Source of the DNA: Chloroflexota bacterium
Lineage (GTDB): Bacteria > Chloroflexota > UBA11872
Direction: 5' to 3'
NCBI GenBank assembly: GCA_022820025.1
Contig: JAJEGF010000004.1
Span: 111,447-175,446, forward strand
DNA length: 64,000 nt
Shown here: one piece after another, positions 1-7,370 of the stretch
Layout: the number at the start of each line of letters is the position of its first letter
Position numbering within the stretch: position 1 is the stretch's first letter
Notes under the pieces: model-generated
Seen by the model: only the letters and a program-made list of their open reading frames with translations
Databases searched by the model: none
Told to the model about the DNA's origin: nothing
Translations under genes and position numbers: made by a program

Positions 1-405
1 TGCCGCCTGACCCTGAGACAGGTTGCGGCCAATGAACATGTGCATGCGAAAGCCGCTCAAGGCTGGAACGGGAAGAAAGGAGCCCAAGTCCTGCAGATCG
101 CCAATGCACAGGCCGGTTTCTTCCTCGAACTCGCGGTGGGCGCAGGCGGCGGGCGACTCGTTGCGGTCGACATGGCCGGCGGGCAACTCCAGCATGACCT
201 GCCCGGTGGGATGGCGGTACTGGCGTACGCAGATGGCCCGGTTGTCGTCGTCCAGCCCAAGCACGGTAACGGCCCCGCCGCTGAGCTTGAGGTAGGTGTA
301 GTCCATCTCGCGGCCGTCTTCGCGGGCCCGCAGGCGGTCGATGACGACGGGAAAACGTCCACGCCAGGCCAGTTTCGACGCGATGACGTCCCACTCGAGG
401 TTCAT
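1..405 (-). CDS. Nudix hydrolase, ADP-ribose pyrophosphatase-like (3' end cut by window)
   Basis: Translating the minus strand from the ATG at 405 gives 135 residues that run off the window edge, so the C-terminus is missing. A perfect Nudix box is visible around residues 80-102: G-x5-E-x7-REFEEETGL, preceded by a typical VRQYRHP strand and ELPAGHVD. Those flanks are characteristic of ADP-ribose/nucleoside-diphosphate-sugar pyrophosphatases, which cleave nucleoside diphosphate conjugates in the cytoplasm using Mg2+ held by the box glutamates. It lies 34 bp downstream of the HAD hydrolase gene on the same strand, so the two are probably cotranscribed as a small housecleaning pair. The substrate cannot be told from the sequence. 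Confidence 0.9.
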   Translation of the reverse strand, partial: MNLEWDVIASKLAWRGRFPVVIDRLRAREDGREMDYTYLKLSGGAVTVLGLDDDNRAICVRQYRHPTGQVMLELPAGHVDRNESPAACAHREFEEETGLCIGDLQDLGSFLPVPALSGFRMHMFIGRNLSQGQAA

Positions 406-439
406 TGGTTGTCCGGGGCGGCCAGATAACTCGCCGAGG

Positions 440-1198
440 TTACGGCAGCGGCCAGGGCGCGGGGGCGACATGGGGTTGGATGAGGTTAGGAAGTTCGGCG
501 ATTGAGGCGATCACGGGCACCGGGGAATCGGCGGGGACGGAAGGGTTGACCCAGACGGCGTCGATGCCGGCGTTCAGCGCGCCGTTGACATCCGCGTCCA
601 GTCCGTCTCCTACGTGGAGGACGCGCCGGCGGTCGGCTCGCGCGATAGCCAGGCCGCGTTCGAAGAAGAGGCGATCCGGTTTCTCGGCCCCGACGTCGGC
701 GCTGACGACCTGGGCGGCAAAGAAGCGTTCCAGATCGAGCAGGGCCAGCAGGCGGCCAAGCCAACCCTCCCAGTTGGAAGCGACCACGACTTGCAAACCC
801 AAACGGTTGAGCGCCCGCAGGGCGTCGACGGCGCCAGGCATGGGTTGGTAGGCCTCGAACGAACTGAAGCGCTGGTAGAGGGCGTGACTGAAGTCGCGAG
901 GGTCGGAGAGTCCGAGCGCCGCACCCAGGCGAGCGTAGTGGGTGTGCCAGTAGCGGGAGGAAGCCGAGGTCGTGATGGAGTGGCCGCGAGAGCGGCTGGC
1001 GTTGACGTCTCGGCGCCAGATTTCGGTGGCTCGTTGCTCAAAGTCGTCGGGTGGGTGCTTGATGCCGAAGTCGGCGGCGATGGCAAGGACGGTTTCGAGG
1101 AAGGGCGGGTGGATGTGGACGACGGTTTCGCCAATGTCCACAAAGACAGTCTGGTAGGGACCACGGAGAAGACGGGGAGTACGTGGCGCTTGGTTCAC
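440..1198 (-). CDS. HAD-superfamily hydrolase
   Basis: A 252-residue protein with a GTG start. The HAD motifs appear in order: motif I VFVDIGET near residue 20, motif II with ASN near 142, motif III Lys in EKPD near 173, and motif IV HVGDGLDADVNGA near 195. The second motif I aspartate, normally the acid/base of DxD phosphatases, is Gly here (D-I-G-E-T). The same substitution pattern is seen in HDHD3/REG-2-like HAD proteins, so phosphatase activity should not be assumed. The cap between motifs I and II is helical and of C1 type. It is probably cotranscribed with the downstream Nudix gene. It is a cytoplasmic protein with unknown substrate. Confidence 0.88.
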   Translation of the reverse strand: MNQAPRTPRLLRGPYQTVFVDIGETVVHIHPPFLETVLAIAADFGIKHPPDDFEQRATEIWRRDVNASRSRGHSITTSASSRYWHTHYARLGAALGLSDPRDFSHALYQRFSSFEAYQPMPGAVDALRALNRLGLQVVVASNWEGWLGRLLALLDLERFFAAQVVSADVGAEKPDRLFFERGLAIARADRRRVLHVGDGLDADVNGALNAGIDAVWVNPSVPADSPVPVIASIAELPNLIQPHVAPAPWPLP

Positions 1199-1404
1199 AG
1201 GCGATTATCGGAGTTTCGGTTCGGTCACGGCGAGCGGCCTATGTGTGAGTGACGAGGCTTGGCGCGATTCTCTTCGTGGGTGGACCGGGGGAGCGACGCG
1301 GGGCGGGCGCAGGTTCGATGGCCGGGGTCGCTGGTGGGTTCGCAGCGCCGTGCATTGGTCGTCCGTGGGCACAGCGGTGGACCGATTGGCCGGCGCGTTG
1401 CGGA

Positions 1405-3426
1405 TTAGATGGTTGGGGATGGTCTGCCAGTTACGAGAATGTCGTTAATTTGAATTCCGGGAGTAACTTCATAGTAATCCGGGTCAATGCAACCGATGCC
1501 TATGGAAATGTCATGCTGGTAGGGATACCCAGTATCCTGATGCACGGTGTTTCCATTGATGAAAAGTGCAACCGCGCCGCCGTTGTAGACAAACTTAACG
1601 TCGAACTCTGCTCCCCTCTTGAGATCGCCATGAATCTCGTCTCTGAAAATATTGGGGTTATACAGATGATCTCTTTGCCATCGCAATGTCGAATACGATT
1701 CATAGTCATAGTATTCCCCGAGGATGATCAGGTCGTTTCTGAATACCGAGTTGTGAAAGGCGTCTCCGAATTCGATAAGGGCTGCCGAGTATGTGCTGTC
1801 GTTCAACCGCACTTTCGCCGAAAGCTCGATTTCCCGGCCCTGGACTCGAAAGGCGAGCGGCCAGTCCCAGACGCCACGCTCGGTCGCTCCCGACGGACAC
1901 GCCAGGGAATCAACCTGGGCCAGGACGGTTCGTTCGTAGCTCTGCTGCGGCGGACGGGTGGGCGTTTGACCGCGGTCGAGGTCGGCGATCCAGGCCGAGA
2001 TTCGGGGCTGAATCTCCATTGCGGGAACGAAGGCCTCCGCACTTGGGCGCTCGGGCGTGCCGCCGGCGATCATTCCCGCGAGCTGGCCGGATCTGAGGGC
2101 GGCGGGACCGCCGCTGTTGCCTACATCGATTGGCGGCCGGAAGTCGGAGCGCTGGTGCGAGGCTACATGGGTATACGAACGAAGCTCGGCGGTGGGCCAG
2201 GGCTGGCAGGCGGTGGCGCGTCCATTGAGGATGGAAGTGCTGCGGTAGCCGTGGGTCACGAGGTCGTCGCCCACGGACGCGCTGCCGGCGTCGTCCCAAA
2301 CCACCGGAATATGGCCATCGCCATCGATCTTGATCAGGGCCAGATCGAACGCGACGTCGCCGGCGACGAGGTGCGCCGGCGCTGAGTACCCGCGGGGGCT
2401 CTCGACGGTGATGGTTTGCGCGTCTGACGCCAGGGTCCAGGTGGTGAGGGCGTAGCCGTCGTCGGTGACGAAGAAGCCGGAGCCGCAGGCCCGGTCGGTC
2501 TGCACGCGGAGCAGGGACAGTTCAAGAAACTCCGCCACGGCCTCCACCGTGGATCCCTCGGGGCCGCGGCGAGCCAGGCCGAGATTGAGTTGGTCGCCGA
2601 CGGCCAGGGGCGCTTCGGGGCCGAAGGCCAGGTACAGCTGCCAGGTACGGCGGGGATAGCGGTGGTCGCGGAGGGTGTCGCCGAGGAGGCTGAGTTTGAC
2701 GGGAGATTCAGGGGACTCGGGGTGGTATTCGAGGACGGCGGATTGAAAGTACTGGCGGATGCGGCCATCAACCGGGCGGCCGGGCGTGTGCAATTCGGCC
2801 TGGGGATGGTCGTCCCGGCGAGCGTCGGTCTTGGGGAAGCCGAAGGAGGTGATGCCGCCAAGGCGGTGGAAGAAGTCGGCGAATCCTATGTGGACACCCT
2901 CCACGGAGGAATTGGCAACCTTGTGGCCCCAGGGGCCGAATTCTTCCCCGGGGCTGGGGTTGGTGAGGTGGAGCTCGACGCCGAGGTCGATGGAGCCGCC
3001 GAGCCCGCCGCCCAGGTAGTCCCAGGCGAGGCGGCGCTGAAAGCTGTGCGCACCGCCGCCGGGGGGCGGCTGCCAGTCGACGACGCCGCGCTGGTAGTAC
3101 TGGGTGAGGGTGCCGGGCGATTCCTCGAACACGGCGGACGTGGGGTAGCCCCAGCGTTCGATGCCGCCGGTGTGGGTGAAGTTCTCGAGGAAGTTGGCCT
3201 CGAAGGGCTGTCCGTCGGCGAATTCGCCGGCGACGTTGACGCTGTTGTGTTCCAGGGGTTCGAAGAAACGGGTTGCGGTGATTCCGGCGGAGAGGAAGCC
3301 GGAGTTTGCGGCGCGGATACCGGAGGGCGTGAATATGGCGAATGCCGTAAGGGCGAGCAGGGACGCGATGAGACAGGTTCGTGCGCAGGGAGCCGGAAAG
3401 GAGAAGCGGTCGGACGGAATCGTCAC
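1405..3426 (-). CDS. Secreted trypsin-fold protein with lost catalytic His and Chloroflexota-type repeats
   Basis: 673 residues from a GTG start. An N-terminal signal peptide (hydrophobic residues about 17-32, cleavage near 40) indicates export. Residues about 80-120 and 183-250 are two copies of a module with GGI...(W/F)G(Y/F)P and QYF/QYY motifs, common in Chloroflexota extracellular proteins. Residues about 305-480 resemble a trypsin/HtrA domain: GSGFFVTDDGYAL, then TTWTL where TN-x-HV is expected, an Asp in FDLALIK (D361) and Ser in GNSGGP (S438). The His position is Thr331, so proteolysis is unlikely. The last ~130 residues look like a beta-sandwich and are encoded by clearly AT-richer DNA (1405-1800) than the rest. 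It may be a binding protein rather than an enzyme. Confidence 0.8.
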   Translation of the reverse strand: MTIPSDRFSFPAPCARTCLIASLLALTAFAIFTPSGIRAANSGFLSAGITATRFFEPLEHNSVNVAGEFADGQPFEANFLENFTHTGGIERWGYPTSAVFEESPGTLTQYYQRGVVDWQPPPGGGAHSFQRRLAWDYLGGGLGGSIDLGVELHLTNPSPGEEFGPWGHKVANSSVEGVHIGFADFFHRLGGITSFGFPKTDARRDDHPQAELHTPGRPVDGRIRQYFQSAVLEYHPESPESPVKLSLLGDTLRDHRYPRRTWQLYLAFGPEAPLAVGDQLNLGLARRGPEGSTVEAVAEFLELSLLRVQTDRACGSGFFVTDDGYALTTWTLASDAQTITVESPRGYSAPAHLVAGDVAFDLALIKIDGDGHIPVVWDDAGSASVGDDLVTHGYRSTSILNGRATACQPWPTAELRSYTHVASHQRSDFRPPIDVGNSGGPAALRSGQLAGMIAGGTPERPSAEAFVPAMEIQPRISAWIADLDRGQTPTRPPQQSYERTVLAQVDSLACPSGATERGVWDWPLAFRVQGREIELSAKVRLNDSTYSAALIEFGDAFHNSVFRNDLIILGEYYDYESYSTLRWQRDHLYNPNIFRDEIHGDLKRGAEFDVKFVYNGGAVALFINGNTVHQDTGYPYQHDISIGIGCIDPDYYEVTPGIQINDILVTGRPSPTI

Positions 3427-3529
3427 TGCGGCCTTGCCCTGCCGGCGTCGTGGTTCAACGTACCAGTTTGGAGACTCGAACTAGTAGCCGGCGGGTGGCT
3501 GACGCTGAGCGCGTAGCCGTGGAGATGGT

Positions 3530-3547
3530 GACTATAGTCATGACTAT
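3530..3547. promoter_or_regulatory. Palindromic operator upstream of the Phd/VapC pair
   Basis: GACTATAGTC (3530-3539) is a perfect palindrome and overlaps a second one, ATAGTCATGACTAT (3534-3547), giving alternating GACTAT/ATAGTC half-sites. It lies about 80 bp before the likely antitoxin start at 3626. Phd/YefM antitoxins repress their own operon through such short inverted repeats, so autoregulation is a reasonable inference. The two downstream antitoxin copies do not have this element. Confidence 0.5.
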
Positions 3548-3625
3548 GGGATGATGGGGGTGCTCAGGGCGGGCGGGAACGTGGGCATGGGTTTGGATGC
3601 AGGCGGTGGATCGGGGGTAAGGACG

Positions 3626-3868
3626 ATGAAGGCTTCGGAGTTCAAGGCGAAATGCCTGAAGTTGATGGATGAGGTGGCGGAGACGGGGGAGGAGATTGTG
3701 ATTACGAAGCGGGGGCAGCCGGTCTCGAAGCTGGTGCCCTGCCGCGCGACCTGGAAGCAGTGGTTTGGGCGGGACCGAGACATCATCCGGTTGCACGGGG
3801 ATATCGATGCACCAGACGACACGGAATGGGACGCAGAGACGGGCAAGAACTGGGTTGAGCCGCTTTGA
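3626..3868 (+). CDS. Phd/YefM-family antitoxin
   Basis: About 80 residues if started at ATG 3626. An in-frame ATG at 3551 would add 25 residues of low-complexity sequence absent from homologues. The N-terminal Phd fold is plain: KASEFKAKCLKLMDEVAETG, then EEIVITKRGQPVSKLVP, the hallmark of antitoxins that bind DNA with the N-terminus and wrap the toxin with the C-terminus. The C-terminal tail (HGDIDAPDDTEWDAE) is typical of Phd proteins paired with PIN toxins. The stop overlaps the toxin start by 4 bp (TTGA), so the pair is translationally coupled. A palindromic operator lies upstream. Confidence 0.9.
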   Translation: MKASEFKAKCLKLMDEVAETGEEIVITKRGQPVSKLVPCRATWKQWFGRDRDIIRLHGDIDAPDDTEWDAETGKNWVEPL

Positions 3869-4263
3869 TTCTGCTGGACACCCAGGTGTTGCTCTGGATA
3901 CGCCGTGGTGACTCCCAACTCGGTGAGCGAAGCCGGCGGCAGATCGAGTTCGCCTTGCGTGACCGTGAAGCGACCGTATCCGCGTTTACGTTCTGGGAAG
4001 TCGCGATGCTGCACGAGAAGGGCCGGATGGACTTGCTGAGCGACGTTGGGTCCTGGCGCCGGGAGCTCTTGGGTGACGGACTGTTCGAGATCACGGTGAG
4101 TGGCGCTATCGGGATTCGCGCGAATCAGCTTGTCGACTTTCACGGCGACCCAGCGGACCGAATCATCGTGGCGACGGCGCTGCAGGGGCACCGGCTGATT
4201 ACGTCAGATCAGGGAATCCTGGACTGGTCCGGGGCTCTGGATCGAATGGATGCGCGGACGTGA
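3865..4263 (+). CDS. VapC-like PIN-domain toxin
   Basis: 132 residues starting at a TTG that overlaps the antitoxin stop by 4 bp, with no ribosome binding site of its own. The PIN-domain acidic residues are all visible: D5 in ILLDTQVLLW, E in FWEVAML near residue 45, D in HGDPADRIIVATAL near 95, and TSD near 113. PIN toxins are Mg2+-dependent endoribonucleases that cut tRNA or rRNA and are neutralised by the cognate antitoxin. Length and motifs are normal, so this copy looks functional, unlike the two truncated relics downstream. Confidence 0.92.
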   Translation: MILLDTQVLLWIRRGDSQLGERSRRQIEFALRDREATVSAFTFWEVAMLHEKGRMDLLSDVGSWRRELLGDGLFEITVSGAIGIRANQLVDFHGDPADRIIVATALQGHRLITSDQGILDWSGALDRMDART

Positions 4264-4438
4264 CGGCGGGGGGCGCCAGCGTTTGCGGAGTGCGCGGAGC
4301 TATGGGAGGGCTTGGGTTTGGGCGGTAGTGGATGTGGGGCCTTGACGTTGACTGCGGAGGTGCAATGCGTGTGGTCAGCGGGCTCCCGGGGAGTTTGACG
4401 TGTCGACTGAGGTGCAGAGCGAGATAGGCGAATGGACG

Positions 4439-4681
4439 ATGTCGGCGACGGAGCTCAGGGCGAAGTGTTTGGGGTTGATTGATGAGGTGGCGGAGACGGG
4501 AAGGGAGATTGTGATTACGAAGCGCGGGAAGCCAGTGGCTCGGCTGGTGCCCTATCGGCGGAAACCAAAGAGTCTGTTTGGCATGGGCCGGGGGCGGATT
4601 GAGATTCTGGGCGACATCGTGTCGCCGATGCCGGCGGAGTGGTACACGGATCCGGACGACAGCGATCCGCTGCTTCCGTGA
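4439..4681 (+). CDS. Phd/YefM-family antitoxin, second copy, without intact toxin
   Basis: 80 residues from ATG 4439. A GTG at 4400 would add 13 residues, but the sequence just before ATG 4439 (GGACGATG) matches that before the first copy's start. The protein has SATELRAKCLGLIDEVAETG, EIVITKRGKPVARLVP and the tail ILGDIVSPMPAEW, again the kind that pairs with PIN toxins. The stop overlaps a GTG by 4 bp exactly as a toxin start would, but the reading frame that follows is only a stub of VapC. It may survive as an orphan antitoxin able to buffer the intact toxin upstream, or may simply be decaying. Confidence 0.85.
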   Translation: MSATELRAKCLGLIDEVAETGREIVITKRGKPVARLVPYRRKPKSLFGMGRGRIEILGDIVSPMPAEWYTDPDDSDPLLP

Positions 4682-4722
4682 CTCTGCTCAACAGGCACGT
4701 TCTGGTGTTGCTGCGGTTCGGG
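4678..4722 (+). pseudogene. Remnant of a VapC toxin start
   Basis: The frame opened by the GTG overlapping the antitoxin-2 stop (GTGA) reads VTLLNRHVLVLLRFG. This lines up with the start of the intact toxin, MILLDTQVLLWIRRG, by position, overlap arrangement and hydrophobic pattern. The invariant Asp is now Asn. After about 15 codons the similarity stops and the upstream block of the next antitoxin copy begins, so the toxin body was deleted, probably by the event that created the tandem repeat. Confidence 0.6.
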
Positions 4723-4852
4723 TGGGCTTTGGCTTTAGGCGGTCGTGGATGGGGCTTGACGGTGGGCGTGGCGATGCGTTTCGCGTGGTCGGCAGGCCCT
4801 GGAGGGGTTGGACGTGTCGACTGATGGGCAGACGGTGACGGGTGAATGGACG

Positions 4853-5095
4853 ATGTCGGCGACGGAGTTCAGGGCGAAGTGTTTGGGGTTGATTGACGAG
4901 GTGGCGGAGACGGGAAGGGAGATTGTGATTACGAAGCGGGGGAAACCGGTGGCGCGGTTGGTGCCGTTTCGGCGGAGGCGGGGTGCGCCGTTTGGTCTGT
5001 ATCGGGAGCAGATTCGGATTCACGGAGATATTGGGGCACCGATTGATGTGGAGTGGGACGCGGAGGTGAACCCGGACCGGGTCTTAGATTCCTGA
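4853..5095 (+). CDS. Phd/YefM-family antitoxin, third copy
   Basis: 80 residues from ATG 4853 (in-frame GTG 4814 is an alternative). SATEFRAKCLGLIDEVAETG and EIVITKRGKPVARLVP are nearly identical to copy 2, with a C-terminal tail IHGDIGAPIDVEWDAE closer to copy 1. It therefore looks like a product of the tandem duplication with tail divergence or recombination with copy 1. No intact toxin follows, but a short frame beginning at an overlapping ATG may be the relic of one. Confidence 0.85.
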   Translation: MSATEFRAKCLGLIDEVAETGREIVITKRGKPVARLVPFRRRRGAPFGLYREQIRIHGDIGAPIDVEWDAEVNPDRVLDS

Positions 5096-5169
5096 TGCCG
5101 ATAGACTCGAATTGCTTAGTTTCTCGATGGATCGTTCTAAGAGGGGCGGTATACAAAGTGTCACTGTGA
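5095..5169 (+). pseudogene. Possible second VapC start remnant
   Basis: An ATG overlapping the antitoxin-3 stop (TGATG) opens a 24-codon frame beginning MPIDSNCLVSRW. This resembles the first PIN strand (M-x-L-D-T-x-V-L-L-x-W) and keeps the conserved Asp, but it ends at a stop after residue 24. The position and overlap fit a toxin relic. The similarity is short and could be chance. Confidence 0.3.
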
Positions 5170-5347
5170 TTGTCGAGCAGCGGGAGATGGGCAACCGGCA
5201 TTTTTCTCTGATTGGTCTGGCCACCTGGCAGCCGGTGTTAATCTCCAATGCGTGGCACGCCTACATTCGTAAGGTACCTATAGATAACGATTCCTCGGAA
5301 GAGAACGGAAACTGGTGAACCACGGCCAAGAAGTGGATGACCTTGGC

Positions 5348-6892
5348 CTATTGGATTTCTAGATCGCTCATGTCAAGATCCTCTACAGACCTCGGATAGT
5401 TAATGACTGGTTGACTGGCTCGCATGACATGGAGTATTTGCCGCTCTATTTTTGATAATTGTTCCTCCGAGTAACTTCCGGCCTTGGCCTCTTTCTCCCG
5501 CTTGTCACTGAGGACATTTGCTAGCCTTTTCCCCCACTCATTGCCCTTGCTCAACCTGAACGTCTCATGGCTTTGGCGGGCGACGTCATTGAATGCTTTC
5601 TCGAATCCCAATCCCTTTTCATGAATTCGCTTCTCCAAATCTTGAGAAAACTGTGTCTGGTCGCTTGACACGGGGCACTTCTCATCTTCAGACCAATCAA
5701 TAGACACTTCTACAAGTTGTCTCATCGTAAAGTTCTGTATCTCAAAGTCAGGGGAATTTATAGTGAAACGCAGACTGATCAGCTGTCTATTGAGCAGCGC
5801 TCGCAAGCGATCCCTTACAGATTGGGATTCATCGAATGTCACGGTTGTGAATTGCTGTTCTCGCTTAGCACTTTCTAACTCTCCGTCTAACACAGCCTGC
5901 TGCTTCTTGAATGCTCCGTCGCCGGCAGCATTGCGTAGATCAACATAGCTGTCCAGATCGATCCCAAGTCGAAACGCATATTGACGGATGAATCCTTCTT
6001 CCGTGTCGCCTTCGATGAGCCATAGCACTCGCAGTCCTGGATCTAGTCCATGTTGGCGCACCACAGGGCGAAGGAAATCGGGGTTGCCGAACTCGGGACG
6101 TGCCCTGTAGAGGCGTTCTACCCAATTAGGATCCGGAGCTCCCCTAGGATCCCATTCCTTGTGCACAGCTTCCTGGCCAATGTCTTCAAGGAAGAGGCGC
6201 ATGACTTCGGCGATCTCGTAAAGATCGCAGGCAAGGCGTAAGCTTCCTCGTAGACGGTCGCGGCGATCGAAAGGCATTGACCGCAGGAGCAGATACAGAT
6301 CCGAAGCGGGATCGTTCAACTCAGTATCGAGCAAGAGGCGGTGTCTACAATCCGCAATTGTCTCGGCAGTGAGACCATGGTCGCGGATGAGTCCCTTAAC
6401 GTCAGTTTCGTGTCGCCAATGGTTCCACGCTGCTAGGTCCGTATTTGTCAAGCGGAGCATGCCCGGACGTGGTCTTCGAACCAACGGCAAGTAGTATGAC
6501 TCGAGCCAGAGAAGTAGCGGCAAGAGTCTGCTATGGAATAGCTTTAAGATGTCGCGCGAACTGAATCCGATAATGCGAGAGACATTACGATTCCAGTTTA
6601 ACGGCCCGATGGATCTGAGTTGCTCTTTGTTGAGGCCAACATGGCCGTACAGTGATACAAGGTTTAGGCTGAATAGACGTAAGAATTCAGCGATTGGCCA
6701 AATCTGAAACGGATGGAACTGATTTGGCTGTGTAGCCAACGGTTGGACTATATCGTCCTTTACCAATCGGTCAACACCAGTGGCTGTGATTCTCAGATCA
6801 CGCCGTGCCAGGAAAGTTGCGAATGAAGTCGCGGTCATAAGCGTGAGCTGAGGAAACGGTCGGTTGGCGACTGCGGCTTCAAGGAGTGTCAT
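5348..6892 (-). CDS. OLD-type TOPRIM-domain protein, function unknown
   Basis: 514 residues. The middle holds a recognisable TOPRIM start, LRVLWLIEGDTEEGFIRQYA near residue 290, with the catalytic Glu. A second acidic element, VTFDESQSV near 350, stands where TOPRIM domains normally have DxD (the second Asp is Ser), and SPDFEIQNFT follows near 385. OLD-family TOPRIM domains are metal-dependent nucleases, often in phage defence. No ABC-type ATPase domain is present here: residues 1-285 are mostly helical and unrecognised. The gene is visibly AT-richer than its neighbours and sits beside a toxin-antitoxin patch, which suggests horizontal acquisition. A small frame upstream overlaps its start by 4 bp. 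A defence role is inference only. Confidence 0.75.
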   Translation of the reverse strand: MTLLEAAVANRPFPQLTLMTATSFATFLARRDLRITATGVDRLVKDDIVQPLATQPNQFHPFQIWPIAEFLRLFSLNLVSLYGHVGLNKEQLRSIGPLNWNRNVSRIIGFSSRDILKLFHSRLLPLLLWLESYYLPLVRRPRPGMLRLTNTDLAAWNHWRHETDVKGLIRDHGLTAETIADCRHRLLLDTELNDPASDLYLLLRSMPFDRRDRLRGSLRLACDLYEIAEVMRLFLEDIGQEAVHKEWDPRGAPDPNWVERLYRARPEFGNPDFLRPVVRQHGLDPGLRVLWLIEGDTEEGFIRQYAFRLGIDLDSYVDLRNAAGDGAFKKQQAVLDGELESAKREQQFTTVTFDESQSVRDRLRALLNRQLISLRFTINSPDFEIQNFTMRQLVEVSIDWSEDEKCPVSSDQTQFSQDLEKRIHEKGLGFEKAFNDVARQSHETFRLSKGNEWGKRLANVLSDKREKEAKAGSYSEEQLSKIERQILHVMRASQPVINYPRSVEDLDMSDLEIQ

Positions 6893-7101
6893 TTGAGTTG
6901 GTGAAGGAATCCTAAGTCGCTATTTACAAGCGAGTTCTCTGCAGTTCTCATTTGTTCTGCGATTCGTGGACGAACCGAAACTGAGTCGGCGAACGTATGG
7001 TGGGACAGATGAACTTCGGTAGGTATTCTAAGGGCAGTGCAGAAACCATCGGGCGCATAAGCCGGAGCGGAGAACAAGGCCAATTCTGCCAGTTTACCCA
7101 A
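6889..7101 (-). CDS. Possible small protein translationally coupled to the TOPRIM gene
   Basis: A 70-residue frame from a TTG start whose TGA overlaps the ATG of the TOPRIM gene in an ATGA arrangement, typical of coupled genes in an operon. The sequence (ending ...RTAENSLVNSDLGFLHQLK) matches no family I recognise, and start and length are uncertain. It could instead be the tail of a truncated partner gene such as a lost ATPase, or a chance frame. No other convincing gene lies between 6893 and 7370. Confidence 0.3.
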   Translation of the reverse strand: MGKLAELALFSAPAYAPDGFCTALRIPTEVHLSHHTFADSVSVRPRIAEQMRTAENSLVNSDLGFLHQLK

Positions 7102-7370
7102 GTGACGAAGTTCTCTCTAGATCGGTGTCCTTGTGCGATTCTCAGAAGTGCGCTGTGCGTGATTCGGACAATTGGGTTTGAAGTTGAAGGGCGATGATTA
7201 TTCATTGTGGGAAAGAGTTGAATCTGGCAGCTCTTGGAAGGGCAACGAAGTTGTCTGGAAAGGGCATGACGATCGTGCTGGGGAAGCAATGGCGGCGCTT
7301 GTTGCTGATGCTGCCATTGCCGATCGTCTCAACGTTAGTAATGCGAGAAGAGGATTAGACAACTAGTGCG

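Larger units (their letters stand above)
4308..5095 (+). repeat. Tandem duplication carrying antitoxin gene and upstream region
   Basis: Two direct copies, 4308-4681 and 4724-5095 (offset 414-417 bp), each hold about 100 bp of upstream DNA (shared blocks such as GGCGGT-GTGGATG and GACGTGTCGACTGA) followed by an antitoxin gene. The antitoxin part stays highly similar at the nucleotide level, including identical stretches such as ATGTCGGCGACGGAG and AAGTGTTTGGGGTTGATTGA. The first, operator-linked antitoxin at 3626 is a more diverged member and lacks this upstream block. Confidence 0.8.

Noticed and set aside
1249..2385. Long plus-strand frame of 378 codons
   Set aside because: Antisense to the secreted pseudoprotease gene, whose frame has signal peptide, repeats and protease motifs; the plus frame shows none.
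5112..5318. 68-codon plus-strand frame after antitoxin 3
   Set aside because: No ribosome binding site and no family resemblance; it overlaps the possible toxin relic in another frame.
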